Both the position numbers and the translations under genes were made by a program. Shown here in pieces: positions 32,900 to 44,110 of a stretch of 64,000 nt of DNA (positions within the stretch are counted from its first letter, which is position 1; the number at the start of each line of letters is the position of its first letter). The notes beneath the pieces were generated by a model. That model was given only the letters and a program-made list of their open reading frames with translations. It had not been told where the DNA came from and ran no database searches. Origin of the DNA: Heterocephalus glaber (lineage: Eukaryota > Chordata > Mammalia > Rodentia > Bathyergidae). The stretch is taken from the NCBI RefSeq assembly GCF_000247695.1, contig NW_004624782.1, forward strand, positions 11,260,233-11,324,232, read 5' to 3'.

Positions 32900-34150
32900 G
32901 CAATTAATGGCCAGAGTTAAACTCTGAATCCCCAAGCAAATGTTTGATAAGGATCACCTAGATGGCCTCCTCAGGCCCTGAAGGAGATTCCCTCACTTTT
33001 TGTCCTTCACCAAACATTGTAGGAACTTTTCTTAGATATGAAAAGAACATTCTGCCTAGAGCTCTGATAATATGACTGAAGTTTCCTACAAATGAAAAAG
33101 CTGGAATCTGAGGCATTTAGAAGCTCAGAATAAACAGACTAATTGGAGGAATGGAATATCCATTAGTCTAAATGAATATTTCTATAAACTGCATGTTAGA
33201 CATTGATAAAAAGAAATGATTAAATGCAGAATTAACCAAGATTAATTATTTTAATCAAGAGATTAATCATGATTATATCTTTACATTAGTTTGCTGATGT
33301 TTGCTCAGCAATCTGGGGGAAAATCTGTTCATTTATCACCTTCATGTGTGAAAATCAGCCCATATTTTATACAGTTGCCCATCCACTGTCATGAACCTTT
33401 TTGCAAACAGAAGCTCTGAGATAAGCAGCATTTCAGAGTAAACTACATGGGGCCAAGGACAAAGAGCTTCATGGCAGAGACCCAGAATCACAGCTGGAGA
33501 CTTTTTAAAAATGTTTTGAGAAACCACATCTGCTCTTCATTGCAGATAGGTTTCCTAGTTTAGTGGGTTTTCCAGTAGAATTTCCCAAGGTCCTTAAAGG
33601 ACTGGCTCCAGGGATCAGTGCTGAGTGCGTGCTGAAGCTGTACATGGTGCTTCTGCCTATGTGGCCACACAAAACACCACCGCAGCTGGTAGGGATGGAG
33701 CAGACAAGGGCTTTTGGAAATCAAAATAGCTGCAGGCCAAATGAGGCATCAAAATGGGAGGTGTCAGGAAGACAGTGAAAAGATTAAGATGATTTAGATT
33801 ATACCCCTTTCCATCCTCTCACACATGGTCCTGCTCTCATCAAGTAAATTTGCCGATAAGGATCCAAATCTAGCTTTCGCTGGGATTCCATCTTTTCACT
33901 GGGCAGTATGCAGTTCACTGTTGTCTACATCAAGAAACTAAAATCTTTCTTACCATGGCTCTTTTTTTATTTCCTTAAGTAGCCAACCAACCAGCCAACA
34001 CGCTTGCACGCGCACACACACACACTCTTGGGTGCAAGTTTTTTTAAAACTCCACAAATAAACAAAAACTCATCTGGGACTTGGAGTTTTCTTTTTGGGA
34101 TGATTTCTAACTAAAAATTCAGTTCTTTTAAAAGGCATAAAGTTAATTCA
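32900..34150. other. No recognised gene; short CA microsatellite
   Basis: Mostly AT-rich apparently unique DNA. A CA-rich run sits at about 34006-34025. A frame at 33563-33778 carries no known domain. A run of inverted AATTA-type words (33225-33275: 'gattaattattttaatcaa', 'gagattaatcatgatta') gives small hairpin potential. No repeat family recognised. Confidence 0.35.
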
Positions 34151-34169
34151 AGTTGGCAATGTCTTCCTC

Positions 34170-35945
34170 AGAGTGATTTGGTTGTTTGTGGTTTACAAGC
34201 CATTTATTGGTTTCATCTATATTGCCAAATATGTTGTCATGAAGCTGTTGACAATATTTCATTAGTATCCTTTTCATATAGATAGAATTTTTGTGTTGGA
34301 GTCTCTTTCAGTGCTGATATTGATTATTTGTACTCTCAATTTTTTAGTAGCAAAAGGTAAATCAATTAATTGTATTGATCTCTAAAAACCAGATTTTGGC
34401 TTTATTGGTTTACTCTTTTATTTTTTGGTTTTCTAGTGTATCATTTTTGTTTTGTTCTTTATTTTGTCCTTTTCTCTTTGCATTTAATTTCTGCCTCTTT
34501 TTCTTACTCCTCCAAGAAGAAGCTAAAATTATTGACTGGAGACCTATTTTTCTTTTACATGAATTCATGCTATAAAACTTTCCCTAAATTCTGCTTTAGT
34601 GGCATCTTACAAAATTTTATAGTTTGAATTTTCATTTTACTCATTTAAAAATATTTGTAGCTTCCTTTTTAACACATATATTGTTGGAAATGTACAACTT
34701 AGCTTTTGAATATATTGCAATTTCATAGATCTTTTAGTTATTGATTTCTACTATGGTCAGGGAACATACTTTGTATGATTTATTTATTCCATTTATTGTT
34801 TAGTTATATTTATTCATATTTAAATTTCACATTGCATATTTATTCTACCATTTTCCAAAACTGAATTTAGCATCATTTGGTTATTTTTCTTAACTAATAC
34901 ATAAAAATAGAAAAACTAGACACATTAAGATTTAATATATTTTATATTATGCACTGTTCAAATTAGGTTAAAATTCCATCTACCCATTCATCTAGCTTTT
35001 TGAAATGTACAGTACATTACTGTCTATAATTTGAGTTGTTTTAAATTTATTGAGATTTTCTGTGACCCAGGACATGGTCCATGGTAGTAAATGTGCCCTT
35101 GGATAGAATGTATATTCTGATGTTTTTGGGTGGAGTGTTCTATAAATGTTAATTAGTTTGTTAGTAGCATCATTCAAATCTTTTTTAGTTTTTCCAATTC
35201 CCTCTCTAATTATTCTGTCAGTAACTAAGAGTATTAAAATATCTAATTATAGTTCTTGTTTTGTCCAATTGTATGGCAGTTCTACTCACTTTTGCTTTAT
35301 GTATTTTGAAGCTCTGTTATTAAAGTCATAAGAGTTTGGGATTAGTCCTTTGGTGAACTCATTTTTCTTTCATTAGGAAATTGGTTTATTTTTTATCACT
35401 GGTAATACTCTTTGATCTAAAAAATACTTATTTGGCATTAGTATCACCATGCTAGGTCTCTTCAATTTGTGTTGATAGAGTGCATCTTTTCTCCCATCTT
35501 TTTTGTTTTGTTTTATTTTCAAAAATTTAATATTGTATTGATAGTTTATTTTCTTGTTAAGTACACATTGTATAACATAATAAAATGCATAAAATTAAAA
35601 ATAAATAATTAATCAATGGAAATACTCCTAAAAAATAAAAGTGGGCATTATATACCTATTGTAATACTCCTTTTAAAAAATGTAGTGTGACACCCGAAGT
35701 TTACACATATAATATATTATATGAAATATATATATATATTATAGCCTGGGAATCTTTACCTTTGAAGTATATTTTTTGTGGGCAGAACATAATTGAGACT
35801 GGTTTCTTAACTCTTGCAACCTTTTGCATTTTAACCTCAGAATTTAGGCCATTAACACTTATTATTGACATGTCAGTAAGAGAAGCAAAGTGTTTTGTTT
35901 CTTGCTTTAATCTCACACCATAATCAACACAGAGTTCTGACATCA
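34170..35945 (-). mobile_element. LINE-1 ORF2 relic, inverted
   Basis: Long inverted L1 reverse-transcriptase region: 'aaccagattttggctttatt', 'tctgcctctttttcttactc', 'ctatggtcagggaacatact', 'tagaatgtatattctgatg', 'gtggagtgttctataaatgt' and 'tggcattagtatcaccatgc' occur in order, as in inverted mammalian L1s. Its end near 35900 ('ttattgacatg') is also L1. An AT-rich patch at about 35505-35700 fits less well and may be a separate inserted fragment. No frame is intact. Confidence 0.82.
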
Positions 35946-36575
35946 GCTATGTGGGGATTTCTCCCCACCAGCAAGTAAGCATCAGTTTTGCAGTGAACAC
36001 CAGCTGGGTGTCTTCAGCTTCAAGCGTCAGATTTCACAAGTTGAGGCTCATTCCCCACTGGCCCCTGCTCTTCAGGTTCTGGGGCAGGTTCCATGTTGTT
36101 TCACTTGTGCTTTTAACTGGCTATGAATCTGGGTTCCCATGATGCTCTCCTTGGATTTGATTAATTTGCATGGCCATCACCTGGAACTCAGGAAATATTC
36201 ACTTAGATTTACTGGTTTATTATAAAGGATATTAAAAAAATAGATGGAGAGATGCATAGAATAAGGTGGGGAAATGGGCACAGGCCTTTCACCCCCTCCC
36301 TCAGAGTGCAGTCCCTCAAAGGCCTCCACCTGTTCAGCTTTCCAAAAGCACTCTGGGCCCTACTCTTTCAAGGATTTATGGAAGGCATGATCACAGCTTG
36401 GAAAACCATGTCAAAATGTGATCAAAGAGAGTGATCTAATGCTGCCAGATTGGGAAGGAGATGGTTGATTGATTGGGTCAACTTTAGAAGTTGGTTAAGT
36501 GAAGCTTAACTAAATTGGCTCAGCAATTCTGATACAGGAAATAATACCGGAGATGAAATATGAAATATTATATCT
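35946..36575. other. No recognised feature
   Basis: Short plus-strand frames (35951-36142, 36252-36434) with no match to any family. No repeat recognised. Confidence 0.3.
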
Positions 36576-36579
36576 CCCA

Positions 36580-37055
36580 ACCTGTTAGCTGTCTGATATG
36601 CTGAGCTCTTATTCTCTAAAAATCGAAGAATGAATTCTAGGAACAACGGAGATTAAGAGTAGGAAGACATTTATTGAGGAGAAAGCTCCCGAGGGGCAGG
36701 AGGGGTCCAGAGTGGTTAGCCGGGGACCCCACTTTACAGGGAAGTTTTATTGGGTGAGACCCACGTGGGTACAATGTGGGCCACAGCCATGATCATCCAA
36801 TAAGGTTACAAGTGTGGTCACTTCGGTAATGGTGGTCCAATTGGGAAACAAGTCACAGAACAAGCTTGGATGGAAAGAACAAAGATTCTCCCAGGAAGTG
36901 GTGGGTCCAGAGGTGTCTGGTCACCCACAGGGGTGGCTGATGTCTCTCTAGACTTCATTAGGCCCAGTATTTGTTCTCTGAGGAATAAGCAGGTCTGGTC
37001 ATCTTATCTCCAACAGAAGTGTCTCCAGCTGCAGCTGTGGTGTGTTTCACCTTTG
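36580..37055 (-). mobile_element. LTR-like sequence, inverted
   Basis: In reverse complement a polyadenylation signal aataaa (plus-strand tttatt at about 36669-36674) sits 3' of a GC-richer U3-like block and is followed by 'gaattcattcttcgatttt'. That is the order of an endogenous retroviral R/U5. The plus strand begins near 'cctgttagctgtctgatatg'. I could not find a convincing target duplication, so the limits are approximate. Confidence 0.5.
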
Positions 37056-37059
37056 TCCT

Positions 37060-37470
37060 CACCCTCTCGAGGACCTAGCCCTATCCGACTGCCTATAGTA
37101 TTTCTACCTAATTCACTGTGTATAATAATTCCACACCCTAGGGTGTGGAGGACCCGCCCTAGGGTGGCTCGTCACCTGGACAGTATAAAGGGGAATGAGG
37201 AAGGACATGTCTGCTTCTGTTCCTTCCGGTCTTTGCCTTCGCCTTGGACTTCATCTCCTGACTTCCGGCACAGACTGCAGCTTCCGGTGCAGATACTTCC
37301 AACTCCTGATAGGAACTCGCATGGGCAGTGTCCAGTGTGCAGACGGACCCTCTGCACTCTTCCTCATCCGTCTGCAGGTGGCCACTGTAAGCCAATCTTG
37401 TAAATTCATATATTTATTTATCTTGTGGTATGTCTGTTTCTCTAGTAAATACTGACTGATACTGGGAATT
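37060..37470 (+). mobile_element. LTR-type repeat with promoter-like motifs
   Basis: The right end ('tctgtttctctagtaaata', then 'ctgactgatac') and the upstream 'ctgtaagccaatcttgtaaa' block match the sense end of a common mammalian ERVL-class LTR. Within it a perfect 18-bp palindrome (ccacaccctagggtgtgg, 37131-37148) carries two opposed CACCC words, and a tataaa word lies at 37184-37189. Several overlapping frames follow, none credible. Confidence 0.5.
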
Positions 37471-37862
37471 TTGGCAAAGCCTGTCTGCTCAGATTTCCCC
37501 TGGCCTCTCTGTCAGGATTTCCTCCAGGGTAAGGAAGATGGCTTCTTGGGAATGACAAGTCTTTGACCTCCTATCAAGCAGCCGGAGAATTTCCTTAAGA
37601 ACAGCTCCAAAACAGAAAGGTGAGGGAGGAGTAGAGTGTCCATGATGTAGTTTGGAGAGGGAATTATAAGCCACAGTCAACAGTCAAAATATCTATATCA
37701 CACTATCATGATGCAGTAATGCTTAGCCATATCACACTGCTATTTTCTTGTCCTTTATTTCCTTTTACCTCTTCCTGCTTTCTTTTTAATTAACTAAATT
37801 TTTATGATTCTATTTTGTCTCCATTTTGTCTCATTATCTGTAACTGTGTTATTTTATTGGTT

Positions 37863-37864
<2 letters not shown>
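37471..37864. other. No recognised feature
   Basis: Unremarkable sequence containing a short minus-strand frame (37489-37680). No known repeat. Confidence 0.3.
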
Positions 37865-37897
<33 letters not shown>

Positions 37898-37900
37898 GCA
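37865..37900. repeat. (ATT)n microsatellite
   Basis: About 12 perfect ATT/TTA units. Confidence 0.97.
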
Positions 37901-38321
37901 GTCTGCCTTTAAATACCATAACGCTGTGAGTTTGGTTTCCACATGTTACCCCCTTTGGCTCCAAAGCTTACTTTGAGTCTCTACCTTTGAGGCCCCCAGT
38001 GATGAGTTTGATTTCTGTGCAGAGTTCTGTAAGAAAGAGCAGAGAAGTACCGGTCCTGATGTTGCAGAGGTCTCTAAGAAACACAGAGCCCTAAGCCTCA
38101 GAGAAGTTATCCAGGTCTAGATGAGAATAAGTAATATACTTCTGAGGTCTCTCTTCACATGTGTGCTAGCATTTTTCAAAACACGTTTCTTTCATCAGTG
38201 ACTTATTCTGCCTTAAGTAATTATTTAATACAAAAAATAAACACCTGATGCCTAATGTTAGATAACACTAAAGCTAATAAAAAGTGAACAAAAACTTCTG
38301 ATGACTATTGTCCTTCTAGAC

Positions 38322-38401
38322 CAGTAATGGTGAACCTTTTTGAGCTTTCATTGATAACAAACAGCTTGCTGCAGCATATGTGCCATAGGTTCGCCACCAT
38401 T
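38322..38401. mobile_element. Miniature DNA transposon remnant (hAT-like)
   Basis: The left end reads cagtaatggtgaaccttttt, and the right end, in reverse complement, reads aatggtggcgaacctatggc. The shared 'aatggt..gaacct' at both ends gives an inverted repeat round an 80-bp body. The layout fits a hAT-type MITE. An 8-bp target duplication was not convincing. Confidence 0.5.
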
Positions 38402-38439
38402 CTTTTTCTGCGTGCAAAAATAGGCTTAGTTTATAGGCA

Positions 38440-38590
38440 AACCTTAGAGCTAACATTTACAAAGAACTTACTGACATTTTATTTATCAATTAATATGGAT
38501 GATTTCATTCTCACAATCTATGGATTAGGTGCTGTTGTGATCTGTGCTTTACAAATGACAACACTGATGCATAGAAATTGATAAATATAG
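38440..38590 (-). repeat. MIR SINE fragment, inverted
   Basis: 'taacatttacaaagaactta', 'tcattctcacaatctatgga', 'gtgctttacaaatgacaaca' and 'ctgatgcatagaaattg' follow inverted MIR order. Confidence 0.6.
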
Positions 38591-38689
38591 ACAAGGTGTC
38601 CAAACTAGCATGTATAACTGTGATGTTTGAGCTGAGACACATGAGCCAGAGTTATCACCCATAGTCACTAAATTTTTTATCATATGTAC

Positions 38690-39660
38690 ATATAAAGGAT
38701 TGAAAAATACCATGAATGTTTACATTTAAAAATTATTACAGTAAAGGACATATTGCCATTAATCCCCTCACAATACCGCCCTTTCAGTATAAACACACTT
38801 ATCCCATAATACTTGCACTTTCTAAAGCAGTTCTAGAAGTCCTCTTTCACGTCTTTACAAGATGTGATTACAAATACTGGTGAACAGGTGGTGTAGGAAA
38901 TTTAGGGAATTATTTGAATTTCCCACTTTCTATGTATTTACCTTCTATTTGTGCTCACTCTCTTTCTCTCTCTCTCTCTGATCTCATATGAGAAAAACCA
39001 TGAGATATTTAAGCTTGTGTGTGTGACTTATTTCATTTAACATTATATTCTCAAGTTGCATCCATTTACCTTAAAATGCTTTGAGTTTCTCTTTGTTTCT
39101 CTTAGTTCATTGAAAAGAAAGTTCTGTGATATTATCTGTTTCTTTCCTGCAAGAATCTTGTCTGTCTTTTACTCTGAGTAACTACTTTGATGATAACGAT
39201 GCACACTGTATTAACTATTCTTATTCTCTTATTATTTTGCTATGATATTTTGTTTTATTTTCACATAAATTAAAATAAAAAATCAAAATAAGTGAGGAAA
39301 TTAAAGGCAAAATATATGATGAATATAGGAAAAGGCAGGCTCATAAAACCATTACAGTGCATCCTCATTCATCTTATTTACTGGGTCTTGTACCAGGATC
39401 TTGCTCTTCACCAAGGTCAAAATGACCATGAAAGGTGAACATTTTTAATTGATTCAAGACATCTAGGCAGCCACAAGAGGGCAACTGTCCCACTCAGGAA
39501 GGAGCACTTCCAGAACTGCTTCAGAAATTGGGAAGAAAGATGGGATAAGTGTGTTTGAAGGGAGAGGAAGTAATTTGAGGTGGATTAATGGCAAGTGTCT
39601 TTTACTGTAATAAAATTTTGTATTTAAGCATACACCATATTTTTAGGTCACACCTAGTTT
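38690..39660 (+). mobile_element. Fold-back mariner relic, copy 3, split by L1
   Basis: Left arm 38690-38880 ('aggattgaaaaataccatga', 'acagtaaaggacatattgcc', 'aagcagttctagaagtcctc'). Right arm 39380-39655 includes 'ccaaggtcaaaatgaccatg', coding for KVKMTM of the mariner transposase, then 'cttccagaactgcttcagaa', 'ggtggattaatggcaagtgt', 'cttttactgtaataaaat'. The arms are near reverse complements. About 400 bp of other sequence, partly inverted L1 (38900-39110), lies between. Confidence 0.7.
38900..39115 (-). mobile_element. LINE-1 fragment, inverted, inside mariner
   Basis: 'gacttatttcatttaacatt', 'atattctcaagttgcatcca' is the inverted L1 sequence also seen at 29,745-29,790. A CT-rich run lies at about 38960-38981. 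Confidence 0.6.
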
Positions 39661-40785
39661 TTAGTAGAAATGAAATAATTCCTTCCATGGGTGTGTATGT
39701 CTATGATTTTTCCATGTTGTATTTACAATTATACTTATGAATCATGGCTTAAGATTATGGTAAGTTGTATATTTGGCCACTTTAAAGTTTCTTTAGCCTC
39801 TCCCTCACCCATAATCTTTTCCTATTCTTCTACTCCAATGTTTGGGTGAATGTTAATGAATTCACTCTCCACCACAAGGCTGTACACAAGGTTTTGGAAT
39901 TCAGAGCAGCTTCCCTCCAGCCCACAATTAGAATAACCATTTCTGAGCAGTGATGTGGAGCCTGGAACTCTGTCCCTGCTCATACGTAACCAGCCAGTTG
40001 GAAGAATGCAGTGGTCCCTGTTATCCTGTAAAAGTTTTACTAGCTTATGTGAACTTAAAATTAATTTATCATCCAGAACCAACATCTTGGCAAATAAGAG
40101 CATTTTCATGAAAATGGGCCACACTGACACCTGCTGTTACATACTGAAATTGCAGCTCAGCTCTGTGGGCCATTGCCCAAGAGGAAGGCTCTTTGCACCT
40201 CTAAGGCAGTCTCTGAGCCTCTAAGAGTGACAAAAGCTAGAGAAGCAGCCCCCAGATCGGTTTGCTCAACTTGGCTTGCCTTAAGTAGCTCCTAATTTTA
40301 AAAAGTTTGCAATGAGTACCATTTATTTGTGTGCCCTTCAGAGTCTGAATCCTCTCATTATCTCTATGAATTCATCTGTACTTTCAAAATGTTCACATCC
40401 TTGAACCAACTTCCCACCTTCCAGTCTGCATCTGACAGCTCGGAGTTCAGATTAGGGCCTCCCAGTGTCACATTTGGGTTCAGTAAGCGAAGAAGTGATG
40501 GACAACCAAAAGGCAAAGGGGAATAAATAGAAACCATCATCTCTGTGAGCTGACGATACGCTGATCTCTACATGTCGTGTTTTCACACAGCCTTCACCAA
40601 TATTCAGTTCTTGAACAAATAAAATTAGCACACAAAAAAGTTTTCATCTCTAACTTCAAGTCTGAGGTTCATGGAAGCTTAAATGGCTTGCTGACTGGCA
40701 CTTAGTAAATTAAGATTATATTTGAAACAACATGTTCATTCCAAAGTTTCCTATGCTACCTATGCACAATTATATTTTGTAATAC
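39661..40785. other. No recognised feature
   Basis: About 1.1 kb of sequence with opposed short frames (39822-40130 minus and 39955-40224 plus). No known repeat or gene signal. Confidence 0.3.
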
Positions 40786-41175
40786 ATGTTTACCTACATA
40801 ATCTCATTTGGTAATCATATAACTTATCAGGTAGACATTTTTAGCTTCATTTCACAGTTATGAAAATAAGACTTCCATAGAATTGTATAGTTAGAGAAAT
40901 ACCAAAGAAGGATATAACCTCAAATATTCGATGTTATCATAATATCTTTTCATTTAGGGACTACGCGTGCGAGTACAGTCACACTGGCTGGATTCTACCA
41001 TCTGCTCTACCAGTCCTAAGCAGGTGACTTTAGGCAAGTAATTTAACCGTAGTATGACTCATTTTTCTACTGCTAAAGTGAGGATAATTATATTACTTTC
41101 CTTGTAAGGTTGTTGTAAGGATCCAGTGCAATTATATATATTACACATATGGCAGGTAATGTGTGAGATGTTATT
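40786..41175. repeat. Two MIR-type fragments
   Basis: 40790-40930 reads as inverted MIR ('aatctcatttggtaatcata', 'tagcttcatttcacagttat'). 40978-41170 reads as sense MIR ('taagcaggtgactttaggca', 'agtaatttaaccgtagtat', 'ctgctaaagtgaggataatt', 'gtaaggttgttgtaaggatc'). Confidence 0.6.
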
Positions 41176-42010
41176 ACTATATCTTGCCTGGGTTTCCAGG
41201 AAAGAAAATAAGACACTTCATGGAAATTTTCAATATGAATTGTTTATTTCCTGGGGAATGTTCCCTTCTTTCTTCCCTGTCTCACAAGGCCTGGGCTGGC
41301 AGCTGTGGATTCCACGTGCCAGAGGCTGGTCGCCATAGGGAGCTGCCTCCTCACCACCGTGAAAGAATCAGTCCTGTGAACTTCCAGAGCTTTCCTGCTC
41401 TGTTTGGCAGGCAGAAGTAGGCTTCCAGGATCCAGGCATCACCACACTGGTATACATTTCAGTGTTTCTATTTCAGGTCTGCTGCCTGGGGAGGAGTGAG
41501 ACAGGAAAGGAAGTGTGGTCTCCAAGGCGGGCTGGGTTCCAGAGACAGTAGAGCGCTTTCCCACCAACAGGAAGACTGTGGGAGACAGAGGTTGGATGAT
41601 CAAGTCTCTAAACATTCACAGAGCTGGGGAACGCTTCTGGATCCTTTTGTGGATCCTATGCATCCTCACTGTTAAAAATGGGACTTATGGGGCAGAATGA
41701 GTGAAATAATGCACATAGCATTCCAAGACTGAGTGTTCCCTGTAGGCCAGGACCATAATTCGAAGAGCTCTGGACTGAGAACCTCTACACTTCCATTTTC
41801 ACAGGCCTTCAAATGTTCTGTATGTTTTAGGGTAAGTTACTTGCCCTCACTGTCTGACAGATTCTTCATCTTTATAGTCAGTGGGTTTCATAAATTCCTA
41901 ATGTTTCTTCCAGCTCAATCTGCATAAACAATTCATTCACCCATCCATCCTGTTTTTATTAACGATCTCTCTACCACCTAAGAACTGGTCAGACCAAAAT
42001 GAATAAGGAA
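41176..42010. other. No recognised feature
   Basis: Contains a plus-strand frame at 41163-41420 and others of similar size, none with a known domain. No repeat recognised. Confidence 0.3.
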
Positions 42011-42011
42011 G

Positions 42012-42105
42012 ATTGAAGTGGGTGCAGTGGTGCACACAGGTAAACCCAGCACTCTGAGAGCCTAAGGAAGTAGGATTGCAAGTTTGAGCCCAGCCAATAA
42101 ATAAA
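42012..42105 (+). mobile_element. Partial B1-type SINE
   Basis: 'gtgggtgcagtggtgcacac', 'aacccagcactctgagagcc' and 'gtaggattgcaagtttgagc', then an (AATA)n tail at 42098-42112, define the 5' part of a B1-like monomer. The second half of the monomer is missing. Confidence 0.75.
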
Positions 42106-42112
42106 TAAATCA

Positions 42113-42765
42113 GGCAAAAAAGGAGAGAAAGATTGACCCCCAAGAAATCCAGGTGCTACAATTGAACTGATCCATCATTGTGGGAACAAAGTGAAACCGA
42201 TTGCTTCTGAGGGAGTCGGCAATAGTTTTTATGTGATTAGGCCTTGGAGAACTAGTAGAGCTTGCCAAATGGAGAAGTAACATGCATATTATTTTATGCC
42301 AGATTTTGCATAGCTTCATCTGTGTCATCTTTGGTCCACCAGAGTAGAAAGTCCTCATTCTCTGAGAGATATGTTAAGTCTTATTTTTATGTAACATTAG
42401 ATTTTGCCTCTGAAGCTCCACTCCAAGTGGTAGAGGTCAATATTGTGTGGTTTGGTGTCTTGGATCTGGGTTAACTCTCTAACACAAAGCAAGACTCCAG
42501 GCAGCACCTTAGGGAAAGATTTATGGGACTGGATCAAGCAAAAATTTGAGAGGCTCAAGCTCTTGGAGGTTGTTCTTAGATTCGAAGGTAGGTTAGACTC
42601 CTCTAGGAAACCAAAGAGCTGGGCAGAGAAAGCCAGGCTCCTGGATAAGAATGTGGGAGACTGTAACTCCAGGACAACAAAGGTTCTGAAACAACACCTA
42701 ACTAGGATACCAGTCATCACTGCCTGCTAGTAAAGGCAGGTATGCAGATGAAGACTGAAGCTGTC
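42113..42765. other. No recognised feature
   Basis: Two opposed frames cover the same bases (42397-42720 minus, 42443-42730 plus). No known repeat or gene signal. Confidence 0.3.
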
Positions 42766-42769
42766 ACTA

Positions 42770-43330
42770 CAGTGTATAAAAACAGTGCAAGACACTGTTC
42801 ACAAACTTTCTTGTCTGCTTGCCCCCCTACTGTGGCTCCATCTTCAAGTATCACAGTTTTCATTCTGCTCATGTCATTTCATGGTCCATGGGTGGTCATG
42901 TGATCCAAGCCTGTCCCATCAAAAACTAGTCATGTGATCCAAACCCATCCAATCAGAAATGGTCAGCAAAGGGTCAAGCCTGTCCAGTCAGAAAATCCCA
43001 CCTGAATTGTGCTATTAGCAATAGGAGAAAGTTCCAGAACTGTTTCTGGACAGGTAGGGGAGGGGACTTTTTAGACAGACTTCAAGTTCGCAGGTGCTAG
43101 CTGTTATAAGGCCACCAGGAGGGAAGAATTTGCTTGAGAGTTAAACACCTACAAAAGAAAACTTAAAGAAATAAGTGACACTGATGATACTGATTTCGTA
43201 CCCAGATGCAGCTCTGGCTGAGGTCCTACCCAGTCTTGGACTTCCCAGTTATTTGAGCCAATAAAGTTCCCTTTCTGTTTAAACCAGCTCAAAGTTAGTC
43301 TTCTGTCGCTTGAAAACTATTTTCAGATTG
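42770..43330 (+). mobile_element. Class I-type (ERV1) solo LTR with triplicated U3 unit
   Basis: Shows 'aataaagttccctttctg' (polyadenylation signal 43260-43265 then a U5 start) and, upstream, three imperfect copies of a roughly 33-bp unit (42894-42927, 42928-42960, 42961-42996) each with 'tcatgtgatccaa' or a variant and 'cccatc/cca(g/a)tcag' words. Tandem U3 repeats of this kind are known enhancers in gammaretrovirus-like LTRs. The start and end are approximate, and no internal viral genes are present. Confidence 0.6.
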
Positions 43331-43955
43331 TTATGATGATGTTTTTATTTTGAAGCTTGGGGCACAAAAAATAGGAAGTACTTCTGGGACTCTCTTTTAT
43401 ATTATCTTAAGAATTTCATTTTTCCCAAGATAATATATTTTTCTCTTTAGGATTCCCAACCTGTAGCTCCAGTTCTTTCCTTGCCCATAGCATTCTCCTC
43501 CCACGACTTTCTGCTGCCTCCTTTTAAAAATAACTCCCATCTGCCTGTCTGCCTCCTACTTCTCCTGCCTGCACATCATGAGCATTCCTGGACTCTGTCT
43601 CTGGCATTGACTGAGCCGTAGAGATACTCTTCCCAGAGCCACGTCTCCTGCAGCACTTGCCCTCCGCCCAGGGTTTAGGTCTCCAGATGACGTGGCACTC
43701 CTCCTTGGCTCAGTGTGTGTCCCATCAGAAAATCCCAGCTACAATTCTCACTCCCAGCCCTGACACTCCTTACAATGCCATTGATTCCTGGAGATAACTT
43801 CTTGACATTCTGGAGATGAATAGCTAAGCGGAGAGAACTCAGCCTGCCCCATACTCAGGAAAGATGTCTCGTGATTATGTAGGCTAAAAGAAAGTTCAGT
43901 CACTCCAGGTAATAGGGATTAGTTAATTTCTACCTGTAATAAACCAATCATGATT
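43331..43955. other. No recognised feature
   Basis: GC-intermediate sequence, partly C/T-rich (43440-43580). No repeat or gene recognised. Confidence 0.3.
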
Positions 43956-43959
43956 GCAA

Positions 43960-44110
43960 TGTATTATGAGTTATACGCTGTGTTAAGCACTGCTATAGGC
44001 CTGCATTTATCTCTCACTGAAACTTCCTAGGAATTATAATTACCTCCATTCTAAAGATGAGCAAACTGAGACAGAGAAAAGTTAAGAAACTTGCTCAACC
44101 TCACACAGCA
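43960..44110 (-). repeat. MIR SINE, inverted
   Basis: 'gttaagcactgctataggcc', 'attacctccattctaaagat', 'gagcaaactgagacagagaa', 'agttaagaaacttgctcaac' and 'ctcacacagcaaatg' are a clear inverted MIR. Confidence 0.85.

Noticed and set aside
36870..37403. 177-codon plus-strand frame
   Set aside because: It crosses two LTR-type sequences in opposite orientations, so it cannot be a host gene exon as it stands.
36580..37470. Complete endogenous provirus flanked by two LTRs
   Set aside because: The two LTR-type sequences differ and run in opposite orientations, and no gag, pol or env remnant lies between them.
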